Source: Charina bottae (Eukaryota > Chordata > Lepidosauria > Squamata > Charinaidae). From it: a DNA stretch of 64,000 nt. The stretch spans positions 37,188,501 to 37,252,500 of the forward strand of contig JALMGJ010000008.1 of NCBI GenBank assembly GCA_023362775.1, written 5' to 3'. Of this stretch, positions 11,923 through 21,913 are shown one piece after another. Position numbers and translations under genes: made by a program. How positions within the stretch are numbered: the first letter of the stretch is position 1; every line of letters begins with the position of its first letter. The notes under the pieces are model-generated. The model did no database searches. It was given only the letters and a program-made list of their open reading frames with translations, and was not told the DNA's origin.

Positions 11923-12169
11923 CAGGGGTCCTCAACCTGTGGGCGATGGCCCACTGGTGGGCCGCGGCCTGTTAGGAAGTAGGCCGCGGGGCTCCCGCCT
12001 GCAAACCCCGCCCCCCAGTGCGCGCGATTACCCCGCCCCCGGTACGCGCAATTGGCTCCTGCCTGCAAACCCCGCCCCCCGGTGCACGCGATTGGCTCCC
12101 GCCTGCAAACCTGCCGCCCCCAGTCCATGGAAAAAAATTCTTCCACAACCGGTGCATTGGGGACCGCTG
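11923..12169 (+). mobile_element. hAT MITE, CAGGGGT family
   Basis: The ends CAGGGGTCCTCAACC and TTGGGGACCGCTG are inverted repeats. The exact 8-bp duplication GTCTAGAA lies at 11915-11922 and 12170-12177. The core repeats AAACCCCGCCCCCC and GCGATTGGCTCC, related to the copy at 682 and to the right half of 6016-6382. Confidence 0.92.
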
Positions 12170-12177
12170 GTCTAGAA

Positions 12178-13043
12178 AACAAAATAAAAGATCAACAAAA
12201 TCATTTTAGTACCCTTCCTCTCTCTCTTTATGTTTATCTGGGTTAGAGTTCCATTCACATGCTTAGCTTCTAAGAACAGCAGCTTAACAGAAGGATTATC
12301 TCTAAATCAGCACACACCCTTTACTTTTGCCACAGTAAGTGCTGTATAGCCAATCTAGATATTGTATGGTATTCTTCCATTGATTATATTGTTTGATACA
12401 AGCTGCTTTGTAAGATTGGGCAAAACAAGAGAGAGCTGCATTTTATTTAAGTCTGATTGAAATCTGGCATGCACATTTGCCACCCAACACAAAAAAAAGA
12501 AGGAAAAAGGAGCACAACAGTATGCATGCACACACATGCACACACACACAAATTGAAACTCATTGAGTGAAAAGTCTACTTTGGCATTACTTTTTGGCCA
12601 CCTTGCACAACAGGATAGTGAGCATAGAAATGCTTGCTCAGATGAGCAGAATTTTTCAAATTCTGGGGAACAGAATTATAATAGACTTTGCCCTCTGCCG
12701 CTTTCTCCCCTTATTTAAAATATGTCAAAATTTATCCTTTAGCAGATGCAGGAACACACTCATATGTACATATTATCCTACTGAGGATTGTGACTACAAA
12801 TCCCAGAATCCCTGACAAACTGTCCCATTCTCAGTTCCTGGTGGAAGAAGATGCTCCACTAGAAACGTAAAGTACCCAATATTGCCGCTTTTGCTAAGTT
12901 TATGCATCCTTTGGTAAGGAGAAATGTTTGGTGCATAGAAAAAACAAACATCCACACCCATACTAGTATTGAGTAGCAACTGATTCTCATCTTAGAGTTC
13001 CATAAAGTGAGCTTCTATGGAGCATGTTCAGTTCTGATTATTG
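12178..13043. other. AFF1 intron, no clear feature
   Basis: A short CA-rich patch lies near 12528-12550. The motif ACTACAAATCCCAGAATCCC near 12793 may be a remnant of a palindromic MITE. Confidence 0.4.
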
Positions 13044-13051
13044 TCCTACAT

Positions 13052-13391
13052 CAGAGCTTTCCAAACTTTTCATGTTGGTGACACACTTTTTAGACATGCA
13101 TCATTTCGTGACACACTCTTACAGCAGGGCATCATTTCGCGACACACTCTTACAGCAGGGCACAAGGCAGGCACTAGGACCTGCGTGGAATCCTGGCAGG
13201 GCAGGTTTGGAGGCAGCCAGGCACAAGGAAGGCACTAGGACCTGCGTGGAATCCTGGTAGGGCTTGGAGGCAGCAGGGCACAAGGCAGGCACTAGGACCT
13301 GCATGGAAGCCAGGAGGCAGCAGCAGCCGTGACACACCCAGACACTGCAGCCGACACACTAACGTGTCCCGACACAGTTTGGAAAGCTCTG
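13052..13391 (+). mobile_element. hAT MITE, core A, with tripled internal unit
   Basis: The ends CAGAGCTTTCCAAACT and CAGTTTGGAAAGCTCTG are inverted repeats. The 8-bp flanks TCCTACAT (13044-13051) and TCCTACAC differ at one base. The unit beginning GGCACAAGG and running through CACTAGGACCTGCGTGGAAT occurs three times between about 13158 and 13315, making this copy 340 bp, against 234-264 bp in the other core A copies. Confidence 0.9.
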
Positions 13392-13507
13392 TCCTACACA
13401 ATACTCATGATTATGCATAGTCTATGATTAGGTGTTCATTATACAAATAATTTTGTTTAATTTTGATGCCAAAGCAAAATCAAACGAAACATAGCTGTTA
13501 CACCAAC

Positions 13508-14371
13508 CTCAACTGGTTCCGCAGGTATTTTCAATTTGGGCAAGTTGGTCTTGGTGTTGGCTTTTAAATTTGTTATTTTTCCATAGGACTGTTCATGGTA
13601 TTCCTCTGGTAGTGGCTTGAGTTCGGGTGACTCATCTGGTGCCTGGTCTTGGCCATCCATTGGTCTAACATAGGCAGTGGGTTTCTGTTGTATTGCACTG
13701 GTTTTTGATAAGGATGAGGGAAATGTCTGGCTGGAAGGCTGGGCATTGACAGCTAAAGTAGCAGTCAAGGTGTCCTCATTTTCATTATCATGTGTGCTGG
13801 TCACCAGCTCCTGACTACTTTGCCCATGGTTTTCAATCTTACTGCTGTGGGATCTGGAACTGACACACTGGCCGGAATGTAGAGGGGACAGAGGTGGTAC
13901 AGGAGAAGACAATGTAGACAGTAAGGGAGAAAGTTCCATAAGTGAGGGTTGTGCCTCACGTGCAGTATCTTTTTCAGTGTATTTTTTACTTTTCTGCTGA
14001 CATCTACCACTTTGGAGTTGTTCAGTCTTGCAGCTCTTCTCTAGACCTGGCTTCTGATAGCTAGACAATCCAGCACTTTGTGAGGCTGGTTCAACCCTTG
14101 AGTGAATTTTTGGGTAGGAGCTGCCCACAGAAGGAACATCTGAACTAAGAGGTCCCATGTGTTTGTGATGATGGCTGTTGTTCTGGAATGGGGTGCCAGT
14201 CTTTTCAGGAAAGAGTGGGTGATCTAACTTATGTGGGGGGATCAGAGGCATGACGCTTGTAGGAATCCCTATGAAATTCTGATAGAACTGGTTGACGATG
14301 AGCTCTTTCATTTCTTCATAATTGCCAAACATTTTCTGAATTCGACTAGACAATTCATCTGCTTTGTTAAT
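13508..14371 (-). CDS. AFF1: AFF1 (AF4) large coding exon, Ser/Pro-rich
   Basis: The minus strand shows a TTCTCATTTTAG acceptor, then an open frame of 288 codons. It begins INKADELSSRIQKMFGNYEE, the direct continuation of the GEPYK exon. Around codons 150-170 lies SSPVPPLSPLHSG and near codon 228 QQKPTAYVRPMDGQDQ, followed by SPELKPLPEEY. ELSPLL with PVPPLSP and ELKPLPE are AFF1-specific, whereas the YVRPMDGQ motif is shared by the whole AFF family. The exon is hydrophilic and rich in Ser, Pro, Gln and Lys, as expected for a disordered scaffold. The 3' end is set at GAG|GTTGGT (864 bp, phase 0 on both sides), the best donor match. An alternative donor 4 bp further (end at 13504) cannot be excluded. 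The frame reads 16 codons past the donor before a stop. The next exon, expected to encode the EEILKEMTHSWPPPL block, was not found in the lower 13.5 kb. Confidence 0.95.
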
Positions 14372-16878
14372 CTAAAATGAGAAAGAACATCAAACAAAAC
14401 AAGCAGTGAAAAAACTGAAAGAGGAACCCATGGCAGAAATAATGTATGAAGCTATGAATTAAACCCAGATAGTTACTTGTCCATCAGACTAAGATCTCAC
14501 TGATCAATTTGCAACAATAGCTCAGGTTTTCTAAGAACCTGCAAACTACAACGGCTTGCACCATGTTCTTTGCACAAAGTTGCAATGTCATGCAGCAAAA
14601 ATTACTCCACTTCCTCCACCAGTCCTTTGAGGGCATGGCAGCCTTTGTAACACTTTGCTATTAAGGGAGAGGAGAGTTTTAGAGCCCCAGGCAGATATTT
14701 CTATTTATGAGGCAATAACCCAAAAATAGATGGAAAAGAAATGGCACCACAAGTTAAATACAATCTAAATATAGTTACCTCGATTTTTTATTGTAAACAG
14801 TAACAAAAATGTGGCAACAACAAAAATGGCAATATTCCATGCATTTGAAAAGCTCTTGCATCGTTTTTGCTGTTTCACTTCCAGGGAAGAAATGGCTAAA
14901 TGAAGACAGTGGAGCTGATGAGCGCAGTGGAATGAAGAGCTGGCGAGTGGACCGGCTCTTCAGGATTCCTCTCCGGAGAAGGTGAGGACTTAGGATCGCC
15001 CCCAAGTGCTCCAGACAGTTGCTCCTCGCGAGGAGACCGCAAGACAGAGGTCTCCGGTGGGTTTAGAGCTCTGGGAAACAAGGAAATAGCCCTCTTCCCA
15101 AACTGCGGCCAGCGCCTTTATGGACACAGGGTTCACGTACTTCCTTTCTAATCACTTTTGGAAATTGCTTGTTAACTGCTTTTCAGTTATTAGGAACCTT
15201 TGGAATGACAAGTTTTTTACAGGACCAGATGAGTTTCCTTCAATCCTTAGCAAAAGAAGTTTTAATTACAAGTTTAAGGACTTAAACTTTTTTTTTTTTG
15301 GAATAAACAGCAAAAGGGTGATTATAACGTTGATTTTGGAAAGTTACAAACGGACTAAGGGTCCAGATGGATTTGAAATAAGATTTTGGAATTAATTATT
15401 AGAATCCTTCCCATGGGAAAATGCTGTTGTTTTGAATTCTTAAAAAAAGAAAACACGATAGGATGGGACTTTGAAGGTTGGACACTAGAGGGAAGCAGAA
15501 GGAACTAAAGATTACAATTAAAGGAGAAGAGCACTTAAATTTGACTTACTAATACAGAATGGAGCAACATATTTTAACACTGGACATATTGAAGGATATT
15601 TGTGAATGATGAACCCAGAAGTTAATTTTTATATATATCATTATAGATAGACTGTCTTTAAAAGATGTTATGGAAGAGAATACCAGACAAGACTGAGACT
15701 GACTGAAAGTGGATTTTAAAATGACAGGCTATAAGAATGATATGGAAAAAATGCTACACTGGATATACAAAAGAAACCAGCTGATGTCTTAATAATTAAA
15801 AGGGATATACAAATAACAAACCAAGAGAGCGACCTGGATAATTTTCCTATATTGGATTTACAAAAGAGGCGTGTTAAAGTTTTGAAGAATTTTGTGAGAA
15901 GGGACAAAGAAAAATGAAAAGAAATCTAGTTTTAGGACAATATTTGAATGGACTAAAGATCAAGATTGTTAAAGTAAAAGGAAGGAATTTAAAGTTGGTT
16001 TATCTAACCAAGGTTAAAATAGGTATGTTGTTATCTCTGCTAACCCTTAATAGACTTTTGCTGATCAGGACTGAATTTGAGGTTTTAAGGATTTGTTTAT
16101 AGATAAGAAATGAGATATGGGAAGAAGAGATCATTTGTTGTATTTTAAGAGAAGGTGATAAGTTACTAAAATTGTTTATACTTGTGATGAAGAGGGAAGT
16201 CATTTCTTTATATATTTCTTTTCTTTTCTCTATTATATTATTTTTTCTTTCTTTTCTATTTTTCTTTCTTTTTAAAAAAATTTCTTCTTTTATTTTTCTT
16301 AGTTTGTATTAGTTTTTATCTTTTTAATTGTAATGCTTAATAAAATTACTTTAAAAAGAAAAAAGAAAAATCATTGCATCTCTTTTGTATCCACTGACCA
16401 GAACAGTGGGGGAGGGGGGGGAGAAAGGAAAGGCTAGTTCTTAACAAGCTACCTTGATAAATCATTGGTCTCTGTAGCCCTGCAATTTCTGTCAATAAAC
16501 TATCTTCTTAACTTGGAAAGGCTAGAAGCTGAAAGTGGGGTCTTGCCTGGACTTCGGGGTTGGGAGGGGGGGCAAGTGGGTGAAGGGTTCAGGAATAAAA
16601 TAGATACAGACCTTACAGAGGGTTAATGCAACTATTCTACCTGTCACACTCATGGGAAAAACTAGCCAGACTGTGGCCCTAAGGTTTTTGAAGGTGGAAT
16701 AAATGCTTTCAGTTTCTAAAAGCTTAAGCCACTCATACAGAGTACGGCAAAGAGTACTGGCTTAGCATGAAGGATAAACCAAATCTAAGTTTCCAATCCC
16801 CATGCAACCAGCAGGCTAACTGGAACATACAGAACTATAACCTCACTCTATGGTATAAGGGAGATATGCTATAGATAC
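14372..16878 (-). other. AFF1: AFF1 intron between the two exons
   Basis: This is a phase-0 intron of 2507 bp, bounded by GTATCT on the 16879 side and TTTTAG on the 14371 side. It is short for AFF1. About 1.5 kb of it is the L1-ended element at 14870-16373. The remainder is AT-rich and contains a G-run (gtgggggagggggggg) near 16405. Confidence 0.85.
14870..16373 (+). mobile_element. Non-autonomous L1-ended element in the AFF1 intron
   Basis: A GC-rich head near 14877 (CACTTCCAGGGAAGAAATGG) leads into about 1.2 kb of A-rich non-coding text and a pyrimidine-rich L1-type 3' end finishing AATAAAATTACTTTAAAAAG. The head resembles the 5' end of the element at 58139. Flanking sequences TTGCATCGTTTTTG (14856-14869) and TTGCATCTCTTTTG (16374-16387) look like a diverged target duplication. 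No intact ORF1 or ORF2 is seen. It does not carry the small ORF of the other three copies. Confidence 0.65.
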
Positions 16879-16999
16879 CTTGTAAGGCTCTCCGAAAAGG
16901 GGGATATCTGCAGGGAATGCTTCTCTTTCCTGGTGCGCTTCCTGATTTCTCCTTTCTTTTGCTTGGATACGGAGCAAATTTCTCTCTTCATTGTACAAG
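16879..16999 (-). CDS. AFF1: AFF1 (AF4) coding exon, N-terminal P-TEFb-docking motif
   Basis: Read on the minus strand, a TTCTCCCAACAG acceptor is followed by 121 bp and an AAG|GTATCT donor. One base completes a split codon, then 40 codons begin LYNEERNLLR, contain KERRNQEAHQ and end IPLFGEPYK. This matches the second coding exon of AFF1; the alanine- and glutamate-bearing variants separate it from AFF2, AFF3 and AFF4, whose motifs differ here. AFF proteins are nuclear scaffolds of the super elongation complex. In AFF4 this segment and the residues just after it bind cyclin T1/CDK9, so the same role is inferred. The exon ends in phase 0, compatible with the next exon at 14371. The first coding exon (a few residues) was not found in the upstream 47 kb and probably lies outside the window. 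No stop or frameshift is seen. Confidence 0.95.
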
Positions 17000-18600
17000 C
17001 TGTTGGGAGAACAAGCATTTCATCATGAAAGCAACACATTTTCAACTGACACTTTTGAAGAATTACAAAAGTAGTTGGGTAATTCTGCAACTCAGGAAAT
17101 TTGCACATAACGGTTAGCCGCACAGCACAGCACATATCCACTTGTCTGTGGACATACAGGTGGATACATGTATACAGAAAAGGCTTTGGGAAGAAAACAC
17201 TTTAGCAAATCTTCTGAATTGCAGTATTTCCCAAGATTACCAAGTCATTGTTTAATGTGGCTTTGATGTAAGTTTTAAGGTTGCAGGCAACATGCCCTAT
17301 TCTTGATGTTATTCATTTCAGCCACTTCTTGGATTCAACACTTTAGGAAATAATAGCTTTCATACAGCTCACAGAGTGAATGGAAGAGGTTAATATTTTG
17401 AATTAAATAAAGAAGAGTTGCTTACTATAGCAATACAAGATCTAGTTCTAGTTTGAAACTTACACAACTTGTCTGGCACCATAGGCAATTGGGGAGGGGC
17501 AAGGAATGTAATGATCTATGCAAGTGTTTCCTGGTTTTTCTAAACCTTACACAACTCCACATCTACCTTCACAAATTTCACAACAGCATCTTTGTGCCTT
17601 AAGACACAAGCATATCCAGGAACAGCTGAGTTCCCTGGTATTTACGTGCTTATGAAAAATAGCTATTGCTCTACTACCTTATAAAAGGTCTCTTTTAAAA
17701 GCTGCTCTACTTCCAATCTTTTCTTAAAGACCCAAAAAAAGAAAAAGAAAAGGATTCTGCAACTTCCCCAAAGCAGGGTTTTCCATGATTGAATGAACTG
17801 GTGTTTTCTCTTCTAATGCTTCATTCTATCTGCCTCCCTTCAAATATTATAGCCCTGACCTGTGGCATCTTTCTACATGGCCTCATATATCCCACCTCCT
17901 CTCCTTCAATCATCTTTGCTCAGACTACTGCCGTCTCCTTTGAAAATGGCCCAGAAACTCCAGTTACTAATTGAGACAGAGCACATCACACCAATATTTG
18001 CAACATCACTGGATCACAGCCTATTGCCATTGTTGGTTTAGGATTAGTCTCTCTCCACATACTGCCTTTGGAGTTCTTTGTTCAAGTTTTCCATCTCCCC
18101 TCCCAATGCAGATGTTGACCACTTGAAAAATAATGGCAAATGGTGATGGAATGCGCTCTGTAGAGACACTCACTTTGCATTGACCATAATGAAATTTCAG
18201 TGTTTTCTTAAGCTTCTACCCTAACATAAAAGCCATGGGTTGTCAGCACTTTTCTTGCCGAGCTCATGAAAGCTGTAACAAATCCTGTTCCCCAAACAAT
18301 GGCCTCTTTTGGTTTTCATACTTGGATTGAATGTGCAGTTTTACTACAGACAGAGAACAGGGGCAGGGAAAAAGGAGCTGCAGTCTTTTCAATCATTTTC
18401 AGTGCAAGCAAGCTAACGAAAAAGCCTCAGAATATTGATACGTGTGAACCATATCCTTTAAATCAAGGATTTATTCCTTTATCAACACAAGAAGAAAAGA
18501 CAGATATGCAATATCAGGGGGAAATCATGTTATGTAAGAAACCTGGCATGGTTCTATGGGAACCACAATCTGATCTGCACTCTTCTTCTGCTTCCAACAT
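17000..18600 (-). other. AFF1 upstream intron, no clear feature
   Basis: No exon matching the alternative AFF1 first exons was found on the minus strand. The frames have no known domain. Confidence 0.45.
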
Positions 18601-18631
18601 TTTTAGCTATATTTGTTTACAACGCCTAGTG

Positions 18632-18742
18632 GTGCTAATACTGCAGCATTCAGCCAACCTTGACTGATCTTGAAAAAGGCTAAACAGATTCAGACTACCA
18701 GGATGGGTGACTACCAGAACCCTAAGTTAGACTGAAAAGTAA

Positions 18743-18786
<44 letters not shown>

Positions 18787-18930
18787 CAACAACAACAACA
18801 ACAACAAAACAACAACAACAGATCCAAATCATAGAAAAGACAGTAGAAAACCACTTCTGTACTGTTGCCTAGGAAAAAAAAGTGTTCATGTAGTTATCAG
18901 GAGCTGAACTTGACTAGAGAGGGAGGCATT
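18632..18930 (+). mobile_element. Probable 5S rRNA-derived SINE, interrupted
   Basis: TGACTGATCTTGAAAAAGGC, then CTACCAGGATGGGTGACTACC, follow the 3' half of vertebrate 5S rRNA in order with mismatches. After a TAA/AAC repeat come ACCACTTCTGTACTGTTGCC and GGAGCTGAACTTGACT, a body shared in part with the copy at 47728. This resembles 5S-Sauria SINEs. Confidence 0.6.
18743..18820 (+). repeat. (TAA)n-(CAA)n compound microsatellite
   Basis: TAA units pass into CAA units within the 5S-derived SINE. Confidence 0.92.
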
Positions 18931-18934
18931 TACC

Positions 18935-19738
18935 AATTTTAGAGGTGTACATTAATCAGTAAGGATTCCCAGGTCCTAACGAGTTGACATTAATATCTAT
19001 GGTTAAGATTACAATTAAAGGCTGGAGAGAAAAAAAGGAAAGCCCTGGCTTCAGTCTAACCCTACAGAGTGGATTGCATGGTGTTTTTTTAATTGGTGGT
19101 ATCAGATTAAATTCGTAATGTATACTTAAGAGAATGGATAGACATCTGGAATGTTTCCACTGCAACACAATGCAGTGAGTTCTGTGCCATCTACAGCCGT
19201 TTCTACTGATCAAAATTACACTAATGAATGCAGTGAACTTTAGTAAGTTTCTTTTCTGTCCATCAAATTGTGCATGCACAAAGGTATACATTTTCCACAG
19301 AATTATCAACCATGATGGCAAACAGAGATTGTGGTTATCATTAAATAATTTTAATTCACCTTTTCATTCCCAATAGCCAAAGTTTATTCCCAATAGTCAA
19401 AGTTACACAAAGTAACATTTCTGCATACTCAACTCTCCTCCCTTCCCCCCTTGATAACAATCCCATAAAGTTAAGGTTAGGCTGATAAAACATTCCTACT
19501 CTTATCTACTGAAAGTAAACTCCATAAAGTGCTTTCTTTCAGACGGCTATTCTAACTACTACATATCAATATTTGGCAACTGTCATTATTTATAAAAATA
19601 CTAGTAAAGTAACTACCAGTGTACAGTTGAACAGCTTGGGAGATACTTGGTGAGATTTTCATGCTGGGAGAATCGTAACAATGAAGACAGCTTTTGCTCC
19701 ATGCAATCTCACCCATTCATAAGTCATCATTTGACACC
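18935..19738. other. No clear feature
   Basis: AT-rich intronic sequence. A 121-codon reverse frame here has no recognisable domain. Confidence 0.45.
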
Positions 19739-19746
19739 ATCTATAG

Positions 19747-20011
19747 CAGGGCTTTCCAAAGTTTTCCTGCGGCGACACACCAACCGCCATTGGTGCGTCG
19801 CCGCGGGAAAACCCAGAAGTGCCGCCGTTGCGGCAGCGCGCAAAAACCCAGAAGCGCTGCTGCCGCTTTCGATTTTTGCCCGCTGCCAATGGTGTGTCGC
19901 CGCGGGAAAACCCGGAAGTGCTGATGGCGCGCTTCCGGGTTTTGACGCGACACATCTGGGCCCCGCAGGCAACACACTTTTGTGTCGCGACACACCGTTT
20001 GGAAAGCTCTG
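19747..20011 (+). mobile_element. hAT MITE, CAGAGCTTTCC family, core B
   Basis: The ends CAGGGCTTTCCAAA and TTTGGAAAGCTCTG are inverted repeats. The exact 8-bp duplication ATCTATAG lies at 19739-19746 and 20012-20019. Core B repeats GTCGCCGCGGGAAAACCC and AACCCGGAAG with CpG-rich spacers. It shares only the ends with core A copies. Confidence 0.92.
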
Positions 20012-20148
20012 ATCTATAGTCTACACTTCCCCACAAAGATCAGGCAGTTGGAATTCAGAATAGGAACACCTTTTTGGTCACTGCACCAGGCATTCAATCT
20101 TCCTCTGCAAACAGTCCCCCATGTACTACTGCAATCTTTGTTTTAGAG

Positions 20149-20325
20149 CACAGCTTTCCAAACTGTATGTCGCAACACTTTAGTGTGTCGCAACACAGTC
20201 TGGTGTGTCACCACACAACCGGGAAGCAGCAGCTGGGGTGTGCATGGCGGCAGCGGCAGCAGCGCGCCATCAGCACCCCCGCGCGCCCCCCCGCACGGCC
20301 ATCAGCGGCACTTTGGGAAGCACTG
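20149..20325 (+). mobile_element. Short hAT MITE, core B
   Basis: A 177-bp copy starting CACAGCTTTCCAAACTG and ending TTGGGAAGCACTG. The exact 8-bp duplication TTTTAGAG lies at 20141-20148 and 20326-20333. The interior is rich in GCAGCGGC and CCCCCGCGCG. Confidence 0.9.
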
Positions 20326-20333
20326 TTTTAGAG

Positions 20334-21245
20334 GATGTTTGGGGGAAGAGAGTGTTATTTGCTGCAGGATGCATTTTCCAATCAGTGCAACTGTTTTACT
20401 GTGTTGGTCCTCACACACAAATGCAGTAGCTAATGGTTGCTTTGAATGTCATCTAGGCTCTTTTGCTAGACCAACTTCCTCTCATTTTCATTTTTTAGAG
20501 TACTTAGATACTTTTCAATGAGGAAGTTGATTAGCATAGTCCACTGGTTACAGGACAAAGTAGATAAGTCACCTGAATTCAGGCTGGGCAAGGAAGTTCT
20601 ACTATAACCTTCCTATTGATGAAGAAGAATTGTTCTCTTCTGCAATAGAAATGAGGGTGATAGCATATAAACTTTGCTAGTTGGATGTAATATGTTACTG
20701 GCTGGGATATAGTTGTGGATTTTTCATTTATCACATCTGAAGCTCATCTCTCAAGATACCTTACTCTGAGAAAGAACAGGAAGTTCCAACACTCAATCTA
20801 CACAAAAATGGCACACCCATAGGAAATGCGTACAAATCACTAGCATTATGAGCAACCTTCTCAACAGAACACTTCAGCTTTTCTGCACTGTGCCAATTTT
20901 AGCATGATGTGCAACTGAAGGAACCACAACCATACCTATAGCAAGCCACCAAAAGGCTGCAATTTGACAGCACAGTCCACCCAGAGGCCAAAGGAACTAT
21001 TTTCTGGTTTAAAATGACAGGGATTTTGAATTAATAAGCCAATATGGAAAAAGAACAGTTTATTTTCACCGGAGGAGTCAAGACTCAAATTTGAATGAAT
21101 TAACTGCTTCACGGCACAAATAGTAACATCAACCAAACTGGAATGGAAAGTAGTCTGGTAGTGGCCATACGGATGAATTAACCACAAGCTTAAAGCCAAG
21201 ATTGGCTTAAATGCACATCATTTCCTTGTTAATGAGGAATATGGA
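20334..21245. other. No clear feature
   Basis: Intronic sequence with no repeat end or coding signal that I can name. Confidence 0.45.
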
Positions 21246-21252
21246 TAATGAT

Positions 21253-21315
21253 TATGTGCCATCAAGTTGCTGTTGATACTTGGCAACCATATAGATAGAT
21301 TTTTCTCCAGGGTAA
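21253..21315 (-). mobile_element. BovB/RTE LINE fragment
   Basis: TTATGTGCCATCAAGTTGCTG with ATAGATAGATTTTTCTCCAGG matches the text at 28543 and 46127, reverse complement of a BovB-type 3' portion. Confidence 0.6.
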
Positions 21316-21552
21316 AATGAGGAATATTACTGATGTGTTATTTATGAAAAGATACAGCCACTACTCCAAATTTTAAATCATGTAACTATTGTGGAGGTAA
21401 CAGGCTTAATCTATGCATGCTGCAATTTCCCCTTCACTATTGCTTAAATTGCCCTAATCCTACTGTCTTTTTTTCAAATCAGAAATACTGCACTGCCTCC
21501 TTTATTACTATGCCTGAACTAAATAGGCTAAGCCTCTGCCTACGTGTCTTCC

Positions 21553-21700
21553 AAATTTATTTATTTATTTTATCTTATTTATACCCCGCCTATCCCCTCC
21601 CTACTGGAGGGCTCTAGGCGGCTTACAACATCAGTATACATTAATTTATACATCATCAAATTATACATCATATATCATATTACCGCGCGATAGGGAAGAG
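21553..21700 (-). mobile_element. L2-type LINE or SINE 3' end
   Basis: (TTTA)n is followed by ATACCCCGCCTATCCCCTCC and GGGCTCTAGGCGGCTTACAA, a reversed LINE terminus with the GGCGGGGTAT signature. Confidence 0.65.
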
Positions 21701-21913
21701 GACAGGGAACCGGCTCTTCAGCTGCAGGCATCGGATATCTGCCTTGCCATTACCATGCTGCATTAAAGACAATTATGGATAGAAGAAGGAATTGAAGCCA
21801 AATTAACACTATTTTGCTGGTTATAGACCGAATAAACTATTCTCTCTCTCTATGAACACTTCAAAATTATTGCCTTTACCGTTCCCATCTGAGCTTCTAC
21901 TAATGGTTAAATA

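Noticed and set aside
1..13507. Next AFF1 exon (EEILKEMTHSWPPPL block)
   Set aside because: I scanned the minus strand for the expected codons with splice sites and found none. It probably lies beyond the window.
18266..18667. 133-codon frame upstream of the TAA repeat
   Set aside because: No recognisable domain, runs into the 5S-derived SINE, and lacks splice or conservation support.
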